A stretch of 64,000 bases of DNA from Serratia sp. Ag1 (GCF_000743355.1 NZ_JQEI01000030.1:79559-143558); one strand, 5' to 3'; shown: positions 27,418 to 36,897, counted from the first letter of the stretch. Made by a program: numbers and translations. The notes: generated from the letters alone by a model not told the origin.

Positions 27418-28557
27418 ATGTTCGCTTTAACCCAATGCCGGATTTTTACCGGCCACGACGTGCTTGATGACCACGCGGTAGTGATTGCTGATGGTCTGAT
27501 TGAACGAGTCTGCCCGCTGGCTGAACTGCCCGCTGGCATTGAAACGCGCGATCTGGGTGGCGCCATCCTAGCCCCCGGTTTTATAGACGTTCAGCTCAAT
27601 GGCTGTGGCGGTGTGCAGTTCAACGACTCACTGGAAGCCATCTCAGAAAAAACGCTGGAAATCATGCAGCGTGCCAATGAAAAATCAGGCTGCACCAGTT
27701 ATCTGCCTACGCTGATCACCTGCAGCGACGATTTTATGAAGCACGGCATCAACGTGATGCGCGCTTACTTGAAGAATAACCCGAATCAGGCGCTTGGCCT
27801 GCACTTGGAAGGCCCATACCTGAGCCTGCTCAAGAAAGGCACGCACAACCCGGCGTTTATCCGTCAACCCACCAGCGAGATGATCGACTACCTGTGTGCT
27901 AACGCAGACGTGATCACTAAAGTGACGCTGGCACCGGAAATGGTTGAGCCACATTTCATCGAGCAATTAGTTCATGCGGGTATTGTGGTTTCTGCCGGTC
28001 ACTCGAATGCCACTTACGCTGAGTCACGTGTCGGTTTCGCCGCGGGTATTAGCTTCGCCACACATCTGTACAATGCCATGCCATATATTACCGGGCGTGA
28101 ACCTGGCCTGACAGGGGCCATTTTCGACACGCCTGAAGTCTATACCGGCATCATCGCCGATGGTCACCACGTCGCCTGGGCGAGTATCCGTAACGCTAAA
28201 CGGGCAAAAGGTGATAAATTGGTACTGGTTACCGACGCCACGGCACCCGCAGGCGCGGAGATTGACCAATTTATTTTCGCTGGTAAAACAATATACTATC
28301 GTGATGGATTGTGTGTTGATGAAAACGGAACCCTGAGTGGTTCGGCATTGACCATGATCGAAGCCGTGCAAAACAGTGTGGAACACGTGGGTATCGCACT
28401 GGACGAAGCGCTGCGTATGGCTACGCTCTATCCGGCACGCGCCATCGGTGTTGCACAGCGTTTGGGCACGATCGAGGCTGGGAAGGTGGCAAACCTGACC
28501 GCATTTACCCGTGATTATAAGATCACCACAACCTTCGTTAACGGTAACGAGGTTTAA
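27418..28557 (+). CDS. nagA: N-acetylglucosamine-6-phosphate deacetylase
   Basis: NagA (379 residues; E. coli 382) removes acetate from GlcNAc-6-phosphate, giving glucosamine 6-phosphate for NagB. It is an amidohydrolase-type TIM barrel. The metal-binding region LHLEGPYLS, the histidine blocks AGHSNAT and ATHLYNAM, and the catalytic aspartate in [10 protein letters not shown] are all present. It is the second gene of nagBACD. Its action lowers GlcNAc-6-P, the inducer that releases NagC. Confidence 0.97.
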   Translation: MFALTQCRIFTGHDVLDDHAVVIADGLIERVCPLAELPAGIETRDLGGAILAPGFIDVQLNGCGGVQFNDSLEAISEKTLEIMQRANEKSGCTSYLPTLITCSDDFMKHGINVMRAYLKNNPNQALGLHLEGPYLSLLKKGTHNPAFIRQPTSEMIDYLCANADVITKVTLAPEMVEPHFIEQLVHAGIVVSAGHSNATYAESRVGFAAGISFATHLYNAMPYITGREPGLTGAIFDTPEVYTGIIADGHHVAWASIRNAKRAKGDKLVLVTDATAPAGAEIDQFIFAGKTIYYRDGLCVDENGTLSGSALTMIEAVQNSVEHVGIALDEALRMATLYPARAIGVAQRLGTIEAGKVANLTAFTRDYKITTTFVNGNEV

Positions 28558-28583
28558 TTCCTGACAAAAGAGTAAAATTATTG

Positions 28584-29804
28584 ATGAGCACTGGCGGACA
28601 GGCACAAATAGGGAACGTTGACTTAGTCAAACAACTCAACGGCGCAGCAGTTTATCGTCTGATCGACCAACAGGGCCCAATCTCGCGGATTCAGATTGCT
28701 GAACTCAGCCAGCTTGCCCCCGCCAGTGTCACTAAAATTACTCGCCAACTGTTGGAGCGCGGGCTGATCAAAGAAGTCGATCAGCAAGCTTCTACCGGTG
28801 GCCGCCGCGCTATATCCATTGTCTCCGAAACCCGCCAGTTCCACACCGTCGCCGTGCGCCTTGGCCGCCATGATGCCACCATAACGCTGTACGACATGAG
28901 CGGCAAATCGCTGGGTGAAGAGCATTACTCGCTGCCGGAACGCACCCAGGAGACACTGGAAGAAGCCCTGTTCAACGCCATTGAGCAGTTTATTGACCAC
29001 TACCAGCGCAAACTGCGCGAGCTGATCGCCATCGCCGTGATCCTGCCGGGCTTAGTCGCCCCTGCTCAGGGTGTGGTGCACTATATGCCGCACATCAGCG
29101 TCAACAACTGGACGCTGGTGGATAACCTTCAGCAACGTTTCAACGTCACCAGCTTTGTCGGCCATGATATCCGTAGCCTGGCGCTGGCAGAACATTACTT
29201 CGGTGCCACACGCGACTGCGAAGATTCGATCTTGGTGCGCTTGCACCGTGGGACCGGGGCCGGAATTATCGTCAATAGCCAAATCTTCCTGAGCAACAAC
29301 GGTAACGTCGGCGAAATCGGCCATATTCAGATCGATCCCCTCGGTGAACGCTGCCACTGCGGCAACTTCGGTTGCCTAGAAACCGTCGCGTCGAATGCGG
29401 CGATCGAACAACGTGTCCGCCACCTGCTCACTCAAGGCTACCCGAGCAAACTGACGCTCGATGATTGTAACATTGCCGCTATCTGCAAAGCCGCCAACCG
29501 TGGCGATCTGTTGGCAAGTGAAGTGGTCGAACACGTTGGCCGTTATCTCGGCAAAGCGGTGGCGATCGCCATCAACCTGTTCAACCCACAAAAAGTCGTC
29601 ATCGCGGGTGACATCACCGAAGCAGACAAAGTGCTGTTACCTGCAATCCAAAGTTGCATCAATACTCAGGCGCTGAAGAATTTCCGCAAGAATTTGCCGG
29701 TAGTCACCTCAGAGCTTAATCATCGCTCGGCGATCGGCGCTTTCGCCCTGGCCAAACGCGCCATGCTCAATGGCGTGCTCTTACAGCGGTTGCTGGAAAG
29801 CTGA
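28584..29804 (+). CDS. nagC: GlcNAc-responsive repressor NagC (ROK family)
   Basis: NagC (406 residues, as in E. coli) is the repressor of the nag and chitin genes, released by GlcNAc-6-phosphate. The N-terminal winged helix-turn-helix is at about 20-80 (RIQIAELSQLAPASVTKIT). The C-terminal ROK sugar-binding domain has the zinc motif CHCGNFGCLE and the acidic signature HRGTGAGIIV. The ATG at 28584 follows a TTG that would add one residue. It lies 26 bp after nagA, so it is autoregulated through the operon promoter. Operator-like sites for it are seen at nagE/nagB and chiP. Confidence 0.97.
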   Translation: MSTGGQAQIGNVDLVKQLNGAAVYRLIDQQGPISRIQIAELSQLAPASVTKITRQLLERGLIKEVDQQASTGGRRAISIVSETRQFHTVAVRLGRHDATITLYDMSGKSLGEEHYSLPERTQETLEEALFNAIEQFIDHYQRKLRELIAIAVILPGLVAPAQGVVHYMPHISVNNWTLVDNLQQRFNVTSFVGHDIRSLALAEHYFGATRDCEDSILVRLHRGTGAGIIVNSQIFLSNNGNVGEIGHIQIDPLGERCHCGNFGCLETVASNAAIEQRVRHLLTQGYPSKLTLDDCNIAAICKAANRGDLLASEVVEHVGRYLGKAVAIAINLFNPQKVVIAGDITEADKVLLPAIQSCINTQALKNFRKNLPVVTSELNHRSAIGAFALAKRAMLNGVLLQRLLES

Positions 29805-29842
29805 ACCGTTCTCCGGCAATTCAATCAAGAGAAACAGCAATC

Positions 29843-30595
29843 ATGATGATTAAAAATATAATATGTGACATCGACGGCGTACTGATGCATGACAACACCG
29901 CCGTTCCGGGTGCCGATGTGTTTCTGGCGCGCATTCAGGAACAGGGGATGCCGCTGGTGATGCTGACCAACTATCCCTCACAAACCGCGCAGGATCTGGT
30001 GAACCGTTTTGCCGCCGCCGGGCTGGAGGTGCCAGAAAGTGCGTTTTATACCTCGGCGATGGCCACCGCTGATTTTCTCCGTCGCCAAGAGGGCAAAAAA
30101 GCCTATGTGATCGGAGAAGGCGCACTGATTCACGAACTGTATAAAGCCGGTTTTACCATTACCGATATCAACCCGGATTTCGTTATCGTTGGTGAAACAC
30201 GATCGTACAACTGGGATATGATGCACAAAGCGGCCTATTTTGTGACCAATGGCGCACGCTTTATTGCCACCAATCCCGATACCCACGGCCACGGGTTCGT
30301 TCCTGCCTGTGGAGCGCTGTGCGCACCAATCGAAAAAATCACCGGGCGCAAACCGTTCTACGTGGGTAAACCAAGCCCGTGGATTATCCGCGCTGCACTG
30401 AACAAGCTGCAGGCCCACTCAGAAGAAACCGTGATTGTCGGCGATAACCTGCGTACCGACATCCTGGCGGGCTTCCAAGCCGGGCTGGAAACCATTCTGG
30501 TGTTATCCGGCGTTTCCACCTTAAATGATGTCGAAACCATGCCATTCCGCCCGAGTTACATCTTCCCTTCGGTTGCAGATATCAATATTTTCTAA
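29843..30595 (+). CDS. nagD: HAD-family nucleotide phosphatase NagD
   Basis: NagD (250 residues, as in E. coli) is a HAD-superfamily phosphatase with activity on UMP/GMP in vitro. The nucleophile motif is DIDGVLMHDN (about 9-18). Motif II is MLTNYPSQT, and motif III/IV are KPSPWIIRAAL and GDNLRTDILAGFQAG. It is the last gene of nagBACD, 38 bp after nagC, and is followed by a good terminator. Its role in amino-sugar use is not established. Confidence 0.96.
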   Translation: MMIKNIICDIDGVLMHDNTAVPGADVFLARIQEQGMPLVMLTNYPSQTAQDLVNRFAAAGLEVPESAFYTSAMATADFLRRQEGKKAYVIGEGALIHELYKAGFTITDINPDFVIVGETRSYNWDMMHKAAYFVTNGARFIATNPDTHGHGFVPACGALCAPIEKITGRKPFYVGKPSPWIIRAALNKLQAHSEETVIVGDNLRTDILAGFQAGLETILVLSGVSTLNDVETMPFRPSYIFPSVADINIF

Positions 30596-30904
30596 GCCCG
30601 CTGGGCGGCAAATGTCAGCCGCCCGGTTTTACCCTTGCCCCACCCTCCGCTAATGCCAGTAAAATCCCCAGATCACCTCAAAAATTGCATATTCCCTAAT
30701 TTTTTTGGCCTTAAACTGAATATCCGCTAATATTTTAGTCTACCTGTCTGACTATTTATCAGCGTAACGTTAAAACGCTTGCATCTTCCTCAGGTTTTGG
30801 CGCATTTTCATCAGCAACAGGCAATAAAACCGCGCCATCCTTGATAAAACGGTAATTCCGCCCGTAAACATCACAGCCCAAGAAAAGTCGTTAGGAGAGT
30901 TTGT
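30596..30904. other. nagD-asnB gap
   Basis: A 309-bp gap with the nagD terminator at its left end (30603-30630). The rest must hold the asnB promoter. No coding sequence or obvious operator is seen. Confidence 0.5.
30603..30630 (+). terminator. Terminator after nagD
   Basis: GGGCGGC and GCCGCCC with a short loop, then GGTTTT, begin 7 bp past the nagD stop and end the nagBACD transcript. Confidence 0.8.
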
Positions 30905-32569
30905 ATGTGTTCTATTTTCGGTGTGCTCGATCTGAAGTCCGATCCGGTTGAACTGCGTAAAAAAGCGCTGGAACTGTCGCGCCTGATGCGCCATCGCGGC
31001 CCGGACTGGTCCGGTGTTTATGCCAGCGATAAAGCCATTCTGGCACACGAACGCCTGTCGATCGTCGACGTGAACAACGGTGCCCAACCGCTGTACAACG
31101 CAGCGCACACCCACGTTCTGGCCGTCAATGGTGAGATTTACAATCATCAGGCACTGCGCCAGCAACTCAGCGATCGCTATGAATTCCAGACCGGTTCCGA
31201 CTGTGAAGTCATTCTGGCGCTGTATCAGGAAAAAGGCCCGGACTTTCTCGACGAACTGCAAGGCATGTTCGCCTTTGCGCTGTATGACGCAGAAAAAGAT
31301 ACCTATCTGATTGGCCGCGACCATCTCGGCATCATCCCGCTTTATATGGGCCACGATGAGCACGGCAACCTGTTTGTCGCTTCTGAAATGAAAGCCCTGG
31401 TGCCGGTCTGCCGCAGCATCAAAGAATTCCCGGCTGGCAGCTACCTGTGGAGCCAGGACGGCGAGATCCGCACCTACTATCAGCGCGATTGGTTTGACTT
31501 TGACAACGTTAAAGACAATGTCACTGATGCCAACGCCCTGCGTAACGCACTGGAAGAAGCGGTGAAAAGTCACCTGATGTCCGACGTTCCTTACGGTGTG
31601 CTGCTCTCCGGCGGCCTGGATTCTTCAGTGATTTCTGCCATTACCAAAAAATATGCCGCACGCCGTGTGGAAGATGATGAGCGCAGCGAAGCCTGGTGGC
31701 CGCAGTTGCACTCCTTTGCCGTCGGCCTGGAAGGCTCACCCGATCTGCGCGCGGCACAAGAGGTCGCCAACCATCTTGGCACCGTCCACCATGAAATCCA
31801 CTTCACGGTGCAAGAAGGGCTGGATGCGATCCGCGACGTGATTTATCACATTGAAACCTACGATGTAACGACTATCCGCGCCTCAACGCCGATGTACCTG
31901 ATGTCACGTAAAATCAAGGCAATGGGGATCAAAATGGTGCTGTCTGGCGAAGGAGCTGATGAAGTGTTCGGCGGCTACCTATACTTCCATAAAGCGCCGA
32001 ATGCCAAAGAATTCCACGAAGAAACCGTGCGCAAGCTGTTGGCGCTGCATATGTATGACTGTGCCCGTGCCAACAAAGCCATGTCGGCCTGGGGGGTGGA
32101 AGCCCGTGTGCCGTTCCTGGATAAAAACTTCCTTGATGTGGCGATGCGTATTAACCCGAAAGACAAGATGTGCGGCAACGGCAAGATGGAAAAACATATT
32201 ATCCGCCAATGCTTTGAATCTTATCTGCCCGCCAGCGTGGCTTGGCGGCAGAAAGAGCAGTTCTCCGATGGCGTAGGTTACAGCTGGATCGATACGCTGA
32301 AAGAAGTCGCAGCCCAACAGATCAGCGATCAACAGCTCGAAACTGCGCGTTTCCGTTTCCCGTACAACACACCGACCTCAAAAGAAGGCTACCTGTACCG
32401 CGAAATCTTTGAAGAACTGTTCCCACTGCCGAGCGCAGCAGAGTGCGTTCCTGGTGGCCCATCGGTAGCTTGCTCATCAGCAAAAGCCATTGAATGGGAT
32501 GAATCCTTCAAAAAGATGGACGATCCATCTGGCCGTGCTGTCGGTGTTCACCAGTCAGCCTACCAGTAA
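30905..32569 (+). CDS. asnB: Asparagine synthetase B (glutamine-hydrolysing)
   Basis: AsnB (554 residues, as in E. coli) makes asparagine from aspartate, glutamine and ATP. The N-terminal nucleophile is Cys2 (MCSIFGVLD), exposed after Met removal. The class II glutaminase domain covers about 1-205. The synthetase domain has the pyrophosphate loop LLSGGLDSSVIS (about 231-242) and the SGEGADEVFGGYLY block. The GAGAGTTTGT upstream of the ATG gives a reasonable ribosome binding site. It stands alone between nagD and the tRNA cluster, as in E. coli. Confidence 0.98.
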   Translation: MCSIFGVLDLKSDPVELRKKALELSRLMRHRGPDWSGVYASDKAILAHERLSIVDVNNGAQPLYNAAHTHVLAVNGEIYNHQALRQQLSDRYEFQTGSDCEVILALYQEKGPDFLDELQGMFAFALYDAEKDTYLIGRDHLGIIPLYMGHDEHGNLFVASEMKALVPVCRSIKEFPAGSYLWSQDGEIRTYYQRDWFDFDNVKDNVTDANALRNALEEAVKSHLMSDVPYGVLLSGGLDSSVISAITKKYAARRVEDDERSEAWWPQLHSFAVGLEGSPDLRAAQEVANHLGTVHHEIHFTVQEGLDAIRDVIYHIETYDVTTIRASTPMYLMSRKIKAMGIKMVLSGEGADEVFGGYLYFHKAPNAKEFHEETVRKLLALHMYDCARANKAMSAWGVEARVPFLDKNFLDVAMRINPKDKMCGNGKMEKHIIRQCFESYLPASVAWRQKEQFSDGVGYSWIDTLKEVAAQQISDQQLETARFRFPYNTPTSKEGYLYREIFEELFPLPSAAECVPGGPSVACSSAKAIEWDESFKKMDDPSGRAVGVHQSAYQ

Positions 32570-32589
32570 GCCAACACGCTGTACCCTAC

Positions 32590-32612
32590 GGCGGGCCTGA
32601 GGGCTCGCCTTT
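32590..32612 (+). terminator. Terminator after asnB
   Basis: GGCGGGCC and GGCTCGCC (with one G-U pair) form a short-loop stem followed by TTT, 20 bp past the asnB stop. Confidence 0.65.
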
Positions 32613-32717
32613 GTCGCTGTTTTCAGACATTAATTGTCTTAATTGATGTTTTTATCACCAAGCTGTTCACAACCCAGACAAACGATACGCTCAGGCGCTT
32701 TTTCGGGAAAAAACTTG

Positions 32718-32746
32718 TTGACGCAAAACGGCCATATACGCATAAT
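32718..32746 (+). promoter_or_regulatory. Promoter of the tRNA operon with GC-rich discriminator
   Basis: TTGACG (32718-32723), a 17-bp spacer and CATAAT (32741-32746) are followed by the GC-rich discriminator GCGCCCCGC. That layout is typical of stringently controlled stable-RNA promoters. It lies about 40 bp before the first tRNA. Confidence 0.8.
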
Positions 32747-32785
32747 GCGCCCCGCAACGCCGATGAAGGTTGCGCGAAAAAAGAT

Positions 32786-32862
32786 GGCTACGTAGCTCAG
32801 TTGGTTAGAGCACATCACTCATAATGATGGGGTCACAGGTTCGAATCCCGTCGTAGCCACCA
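32786..32862 (+). tRNA. tRNA-Met (CAT), elongator, copy 1
   Basis: A 77-nt cloverleaf beginning GGCTACGTAGC and ending in encoded GTAGCCACCA, with anticodon CAT at 32820-32822. It is the elongator type, with a paired first base G1-C72. It is the first gene of the cluster that in E. coli is metT-leuW-glnU-glnW-metU-glnV-glnX. Confidence 0.95.
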
Positions 32863-32870
32863 TCTTTTTT

Positions 32871-32955
32871 GCGGGAGTGGCGAAATTGGTAGACGCACTA
32901 GATTTAGGTTCTAGCGCCGCAAGGTGTGCGAGTTCAAGTCTCGCCTCCCGCACCA
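32871..32955 (+). tRNA. tRNA-Leu (TAG)
   Basis: An 85-nt class II tRNA with a long variable arm, from GCGGGAGTGGC to CTCCCGCACCA, with anticodon TAG at 32905-32907. It corresponds to E. coli leuW and is separated from the first tRNA-Met by only 8 bp. Confidence 0.95.
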
Positions 32956-32985
32956 TTTTCTTTCATCGAGTTGTTTAGCAGCAGG

Positions 32986-33060
32986 TGGGGTATCGCCAAG
33001 CGGTAAGGCACCGGTTTTTGATACCGGCATTCCCTGGTTCGAATCCAGGTACCCCAGCCA
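32986..33060 (+). tRNA. tRNA-Gln (TTG), copy 1
   Basis: A 75-nt tRNA from TGGGGTATCGCC to ACCCCAGCCA, with anticodon TTG at 33018-33020. Its sequence is identical to the next copy at 33105. Confidence 0.95.
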
Positions 33061-33104
33061 TATTTTTTTTAAATCTGGCTGCTGTTAAAAGTTGATTGTG
33101 TTAT

Positions 33105-33179
33105 TGGGGTATCGCCAAGCGGTAAGGCACCGGTTTTTGATACCGGCATTCCCTGGTTCGAATCCAGGTACCCCAGCCA
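33105..33179 (+). tRNA. tRNA-Gln (TTG), copy 2
   Basis: A 75-nt tRNA identical to the copy at 32986, with anticodon TTG at 33137-33139. The tandem identical pair corresponds to E. coli glnU-glnW. Confidence 0.95.
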
Positions 33180-33209
33180 TCAAACACCATTGACCTGTCA
33201 GTAAGTGAC

Positions 33210-33286
33210 GGCTACGTAGCTCAGTTGGTTAGAGCACATCACTCATAATGATGGGGTCACAGGTTCAAATCCCGTCGTAGCCACCA
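33210..33286 (+). tRNA. tRNA-Met (CAT), elongator, copy 2
   Basis: A 77-nt tRNA with anticodon CAT (33244-33246). It differs from copy 1 only by one base in the T-loop (GGTTCAAATCCC instead of GGTTCGAATCCC), a tolerated purine change. Confidence 0.95.
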
Positions 33287-33302
33287 TCACATAATTTCCC
33301 AC

Positions 33303-33377
33303 TGGGGTGTCGCCAAGCGGTAAGGCTCTGGTTTCTGATACCAGCATACCCAGGTTCGAATCCTGGCACCCCAGCCA
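33303..33377 (+). tRNA. tRNA-Gln (CTG)
   Basis: A 75-nt tRNA from TGGGGTGTCGCC to CACCCCAGCCA, with anticodon CTG at 33335-33337. It corresponds to glnV. E. coli has a second copy (glnX) after it; here the cluster ends with one. Confidence 0.95.
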
Positions 33378-33387
33378 AATTCAGAAG

Positions 33388-33409
33388 AACTCGCTTTGGC
33401 GAGTTTTTT
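33388..33409 (+). terminator. Terminator of the tRNA operon
   Basis: AACTCGC, a TTTG loop and GCGAGTT are followed by TTTT, 10 bp past the last tRNA. Confidence 0.9.
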
Positions 33410-33468
33410 GCTTTTTAAAGCTGAACTCAAGACCAAACTCAACAAGGCTGAGCCTGGCCACCAAGAGA

Positions 33469-34650
33469 TCACAAACCCAGCGCATACTTCAACGCGTGTT
33501 CCTTCAGCTTGCCCGCGCGTTGCGCTACCATCAACGCCAGATTGCGCGCCACGCCCAACGGGGCTAGATTGTTGCTGAAAGCGGCATAAAACAGATCCAT
33601 ACCGCTTTGCATCAACAGGTTATCGGTACGCCGACGGCGCTGATAACGCATCAAGACCGCTTCGCTGGCCCAATCCTCCCCCAGTTCACGCGCACCGATG
33701 ATCACATCAAACAAAGCATCCACATCGCGGTATCCCAGATTCACGCCCTGCCCGGCCAATGGATTAATGGTGTGAGCAGCATCACCTAACAAAACTAATC
33801 CAGGTTGCACATAACGCTGCGCATGAGTGCGCACCAAAGGGAAGGAACCCGCAGCATGTACCTTCACTGCGCCCAAGCGCGACGGGAAAGCCGCAGCGAC
33901 TTCACGCTCCAGTTGCTCCAGCGGCAAAGCCTGCAATTGGCGGATTCGCTGTGGGCTGTCGTACCAAACCAGCGAAGCCCATGGCCCGCACAAGGGCAAG
34001 AAAGCGCGTGGCCCAGAAGGGAAAAACTGCTGCCAGGTCACATCCTGCTGCGGAGCGCCAGTTTCTACGCTGATCAACAGGCAGGACTGACGATATTGCC
34101 AACCACTGGTGCCAATCGCCGCCAGTTTACGCACCTGTGAATGTGCACCATCCGCCCCTATCACTAAACGCGCCTGTAAGGTCTCAGACGAGCTTAACGT
34201 CACTTGCCAGCCCGAGTGCTCTCGTTGCATCGCTTGCAGCGTGGCAGGACAGTAGAGCGTTAAATTCTCGCACTGTTCCAATTGCTGCCACAGCGCCAGT
34301 TGCAAAATACGGTTCTCAACCATAAACCCCAGTTCTGGCAGCCCCAGCGATGCAGCATCAAACGCGACCAGTGAGGATGCCCACTCCCAGGTTTCCAAAC
34401 GGCGATAAGGTGCCAAACGCATTTTCTCCACCGCCTGCCAGGCACCAAGCTGCTTCAACAGGCTTACGGAAGAGCAACCGATAGCGGAAATACGCAGGTC
34501 CGGCGGGCTTTGCGCGTCAAACGCTTCTGGAGCCTGATGCTCCAGCAAGGCAACAGACAACCCGGCCTGTGCCAGCCCCAAAGCAGCGGCAGCGCCAACC
34601 ATACCGCCGCCCACCACCACCACATCAACCCGTTTTTGAGAAGTCTTCAT
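33469..34650 (-). CDS. ubiF: Ubiquinone-biosynthesis hydroxylase UbiF
   Basis: A 393-residue FAD-dependent monooxygenase (E. coli UbiF 391) that hydroxylates 3-methyl-6-methoxy-1,4-benzoquinol in ubiquinone synthesis. The Rossmann dinucleotide motif is VVVGGGMVGAAAALGLAQAG (about 11-30). The mid-protein motif GADGAHSQVR and the FAD-ribityl motif GDAAHTINPLAGQGVNLGYRD (about 283-303) are intact. It is divergent from miaB and convergent with the tRNA operon, as in E. coli. It acts with the membrane-associated Ubi complex. Confidence 0.96.
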   Translation of the reverse strand: MKTSQKRVDVVVVGGGMVGAAAALGLAQAGLSVALLEHQAPEAFDAQSPPDLRISAIGCSSVSLLKQLGAWQAVEKMRLAPYRRLETWEWASSLVAFDAASLGLPELGFMVENRILQLALWQQLEQCENLTLYCPATLQAMQREHSGWQVTLSSSETLQARLVIGADGAHSQVRKLAAIGTSGWQYRQSCLLISVETGAPQQDVTWQQFFPSGPRAFLPLCGPWASLVWYDSPQRIRQLQALPLEQLEREVAAAFPSRLGAVKVHAAGSFPLVRTHAQRYVQPGLVLLGDAAHTINPLAGQGVNLGYRDVDALFDVIIGARELGEDWASEAVLMRYQRRRRTDNLLMQSGMDLFYAAFSNNLAPLGVARNLALMVAQRAGKLKEHALKYALGL

Positions 34651-34834
34651 TTTGATTGTACTTTTCAGTTAATTAAGCATCGGCCGACCGGTTACGGCAT
34701 TTTCAGCCAGTGTAACGGATTTTTAATTTGGCTTCAGGTCGCTCTGCTGGTCACCACCGCATCAAATGTTTACAATGCCCCACTTGCATAGCGCTTAACG
34801 CAATTTTCTCTTCGCACTGAGTAATGGCAAATCA

Positions 34835-36259
34835 ATGATGAAAAAACTGCATATCAAAACCTGGGGCTGCCAGATGAATGAGTACGACTCATCAAAAATG
34901 GCGGATCTTCTGGGAAGCACACACGGTTACGAATGGACTGATAACGTTGAAGAAGCGGATGTGTTGCTGCTGAATACTTGCTCAATTCGCGAGAAAGCGC
35001 AGGAAAAAGTTTTCGGTATGCTGGGCCGCTGGAAGCTGCTTAAAGAAAGTAATCCAGAGTTGATTATCGGCGTCGGTGGCTGTGTGGCTTCGCAGGAAGG
35101 CGAGCACATCCGCAAGCGAGCGCCTTGCGTTGACATCATTTTTGGCCCGCAGACGTTGCACCGGCTGCCGGAGATGATTAACCATGTGAAAGGCACCCGC
35201 AGCCCGATCGTGGATATCAGCTTCCCGGAAATCGAGAAATTTGATCGTCTGCCAGAACCTCGAGCTGAAGGGCCAACGGCCTTTGTCTCGATCATGGAAG
35301 GCTGTAACAAATACTGCACGTTCTGTGTAGTCCCTTACACCCGAGGTGAAGAAGTCAGCCGCCCAAGTGACGACGTGCTGTTTGAAATCGCTCAACTCGC
35401 CGCGCAAGGCGTGCGTGAAATCAACCTGCTTGGCCAGAACGTTAATGCCTATCGTGGTGCCACTTACGACGGTGGGATCTGTTCTTTTGCTGAACTGCTG
35501 CGCCTGGTTGCCGCTATCGACGGCATTGACCGCGTCCGTTTCACCACCAGTCATCCGATTGAGTTCACCGACGATATCATTGCGGTGTATGAAGACACGC
35601 CGGAATTGGTGAGCTTCCTGCATCTGCCGGTGCAGAGCGGTTCAGATCGCATTCTGACCATGATGAAACGTTCCCATACCGCGCTGGAATACAAAGCCAT
35701 TATCCGCAAGCTGCGTAAAGCGCGCCCGAATATCCGCATCAGCTCCGATTTTATCGTCGGCTTCCCTGGCGAAACCCAGGAAGATTTCGAACAGACCATG
35801 AACCTGATCGCCGACGTGCAATTCGACAACAGCTTCAGCTTTATCTATTCGCCGCGCCCCGGCACTCCAGCAGCCGATCTGCCAGACGATATCAGCGAAG
35901 AAGAGAAAAAGCAGCGGCTGTATATCCTGCAGGATCGTATTCAGCAGCATGTATTACAATTCAGCGACCGTCTGGTAGGCACCGTACAGCGTATACTGGT
36001 CGAAGGGACCTCACGCAAGAGCGTGATGCATCTGGCTGGCCGTACCGAATGCAGCCGCACGGTCAATTTCGAAGGTTCGCCGGAGATGATCGGCCAATTT
36101 GTTGATGTCGAAATTACCGGAGTGCACGCTAATTCACTGCACGGTACCGTAGTGCGCACCGAGCAGCAGATGGAACTGCGCGTGCATGAATCCCCTGGGG
36201 CGGTGATTGCACGCACTCGTAAGGAAAATGACTTAGGGGTCGGCACTTACCAGCCTTGA
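34835..36259 (+). CDS. miaB: tRNA-i6A37 methylthiotransferase MiaB
   Basis: MiaB (474 residues, as in E. coli) is a radical-SAM enzyme that adds a methylthio group to i6A37 of tRNAs reading UNN codons. The N-terminal domain has three cluster-binding cysteines ([33 protein letters not shown]). The radical-SAM motif is CNKYCTFC (about 157-164). A TRAM domain ends the protein. Of the two possible starts, 34835 (MMKKLHIK) has the same length as E. coli MTKKLHIK. It is divergent from ubiF and ends at a strong terminator. Confidence 0.97.
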   Translation: MMKKLHIKTWGCQMNEYDSSKMADLLGSTHGYEWTDNVEEADVLLLNTCSIREKAQEKVFGMLGRWKLLKESNPELIIGVGGCVASQEGEHIRKRAPCVDIIFGPQTLHRLPEMINHVKGTRSPIVDISFPEIEKFDRLPEPRAEGPTAFVSIMEGCNKYCTFCVVPYTRGEEVSRPSDDVLFEIAQLAAQGVREINLLGQNVNAYRGATYDGGICSFAELLRLVAAIDGIDRVRFTTSHPIEFTDDIIAVYEDTPELVSFLHLPVQSGSDRILTMMKRSHTALEYKAIIRKLRKARPNIRISSDFIVGFPGETQEDFEQTMNLIADVQFDNSFSFIYSPRPGTPAADLPDDISEEEKKQRLYILQDRIQQHVLQFSDRLVGTVQRILVEGTSRKSVMHLAGRTECSRTVNFEGSPEMIGQFVDVEITGVHANSLHGTVVRTEQQMELRVHESPGAVIARTRKENDLGVGTYQP

Positions 36260-36291
36260 TACCGTTTGCATGGCCATAACCCGTTTTCTCT

Positions 36292-36322
36292 GCCGGGCTC
36301 TTTTTTGCCCGGCGTTTTTTTT
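36292..36322 (+). terminator. Terminator after miaB
   Basis: GCCGGGC and GCCCGGC with a T-rich loop are followed by eight T, about 30 bp past the miaB stop. It separates miaB from the yjdM-like gene. Confidence 0.88.
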
Positions 36323-36347
36323 ATTTTGATGATGAGGCAATCTTATA

Positions 36348-36683
36348 ATGCAACTTCCACACTGCCCGAAGTGCAATTCCGAATACACCTATCAGGACAA
36401 CGATATGTTTATCTGCCCTGAATGTGCCCATGAGTGGAGCGACAGCGCTGCGGCAGAAGACGCAGATGCGCTGATCGTCAAAGACGCCAATGGTAATCTG
36501 CTGGCCGATGGCGATGCGGTCACCGTGATTAAGGATCTGAAAGTTAAAGGCAGTTCTTCCATGCTGAAGATCGGCACCAAAGTGAAAAATATCCGTTTGG
36601 TGGAAGGCGATCACAACATCGACTGCAAAATCGACGGTTTCGGCCCGATGAAGCTGAAATCCGAGTTTGTGAAAAAGAACTGA
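36348..36683 (+). CDS. yjdM: PhnA/YjdM-family zinc-ribbon protein
   Basis: A 111-residue protein of the PhnA (YjdM) family. The N-terminal zinc ribbon has CPKC (about 7-10) and CPEC (about 26-29). It is followed by the conserved PhnA domain ([39 protein letters not shown]). Despite the old name PhnA, the family is not shown to be a phosphonate hydrolase. In E. coli this gene sits near the phn operon, while here it lies between miaB and the ybeZ operon. It is flanked by the miaB terminator and a hairpin (GGGCCAA/TTGGCCC at 36700-36718), so it is probably its own transcription unit. Confidence 0.9.
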   Translation: MQLPHCPKCNSEYTYQDNDMFICPECAHEWSDSAAAEDADALIVKDANGNLLADGDAVTVIKDLKVKGSSSMLKIGTKVKNIRLVEGDHNIDCKIDGFGPMKLKSEFVKKN

Positions 36684-36699
36684 TTCTTTCCGGTTGCCA

Positions 36700-36718
36700 G
36701 GGCCAAGTTAATTGGCCC
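36700..36718 (+). terminator. Hairpin after yjdM, possible terminator
   Basis: GGGCCAA, a GTTAA loop and TTGGCCC form a stem 16 bp past the yjdM stop. Only a loose T-rich tail follows (TCATCATTTT), so efficiency is uncertain. Confidence 0.5.
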
Positions 36719-36897
36719 TCATCATTTTCCCCCTTGAATTCTCCTCTCTGCGCACAGATAGATCTGGCCATACTTGCGCCCGCGCTGCGCACCATGAATA
36801 ATTCAAGAAAGAGAGTTCGGGGTTTGTCCTGAACGCGTGCGTTGAAAACGCAGTTACGTGACATCAACCAGGCCCTGAGTGAGCCTTGAGGAATAGT

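Noticed and set aside
36731..36738. CCCTTGAA upstream of ybeZ as a sigma-32 -35 element
   Set aside because: The E. coli operon is heat-inducible, but no CCCCAT-type -10 lies at 13-17 bp, so I do not list it as a promoter.
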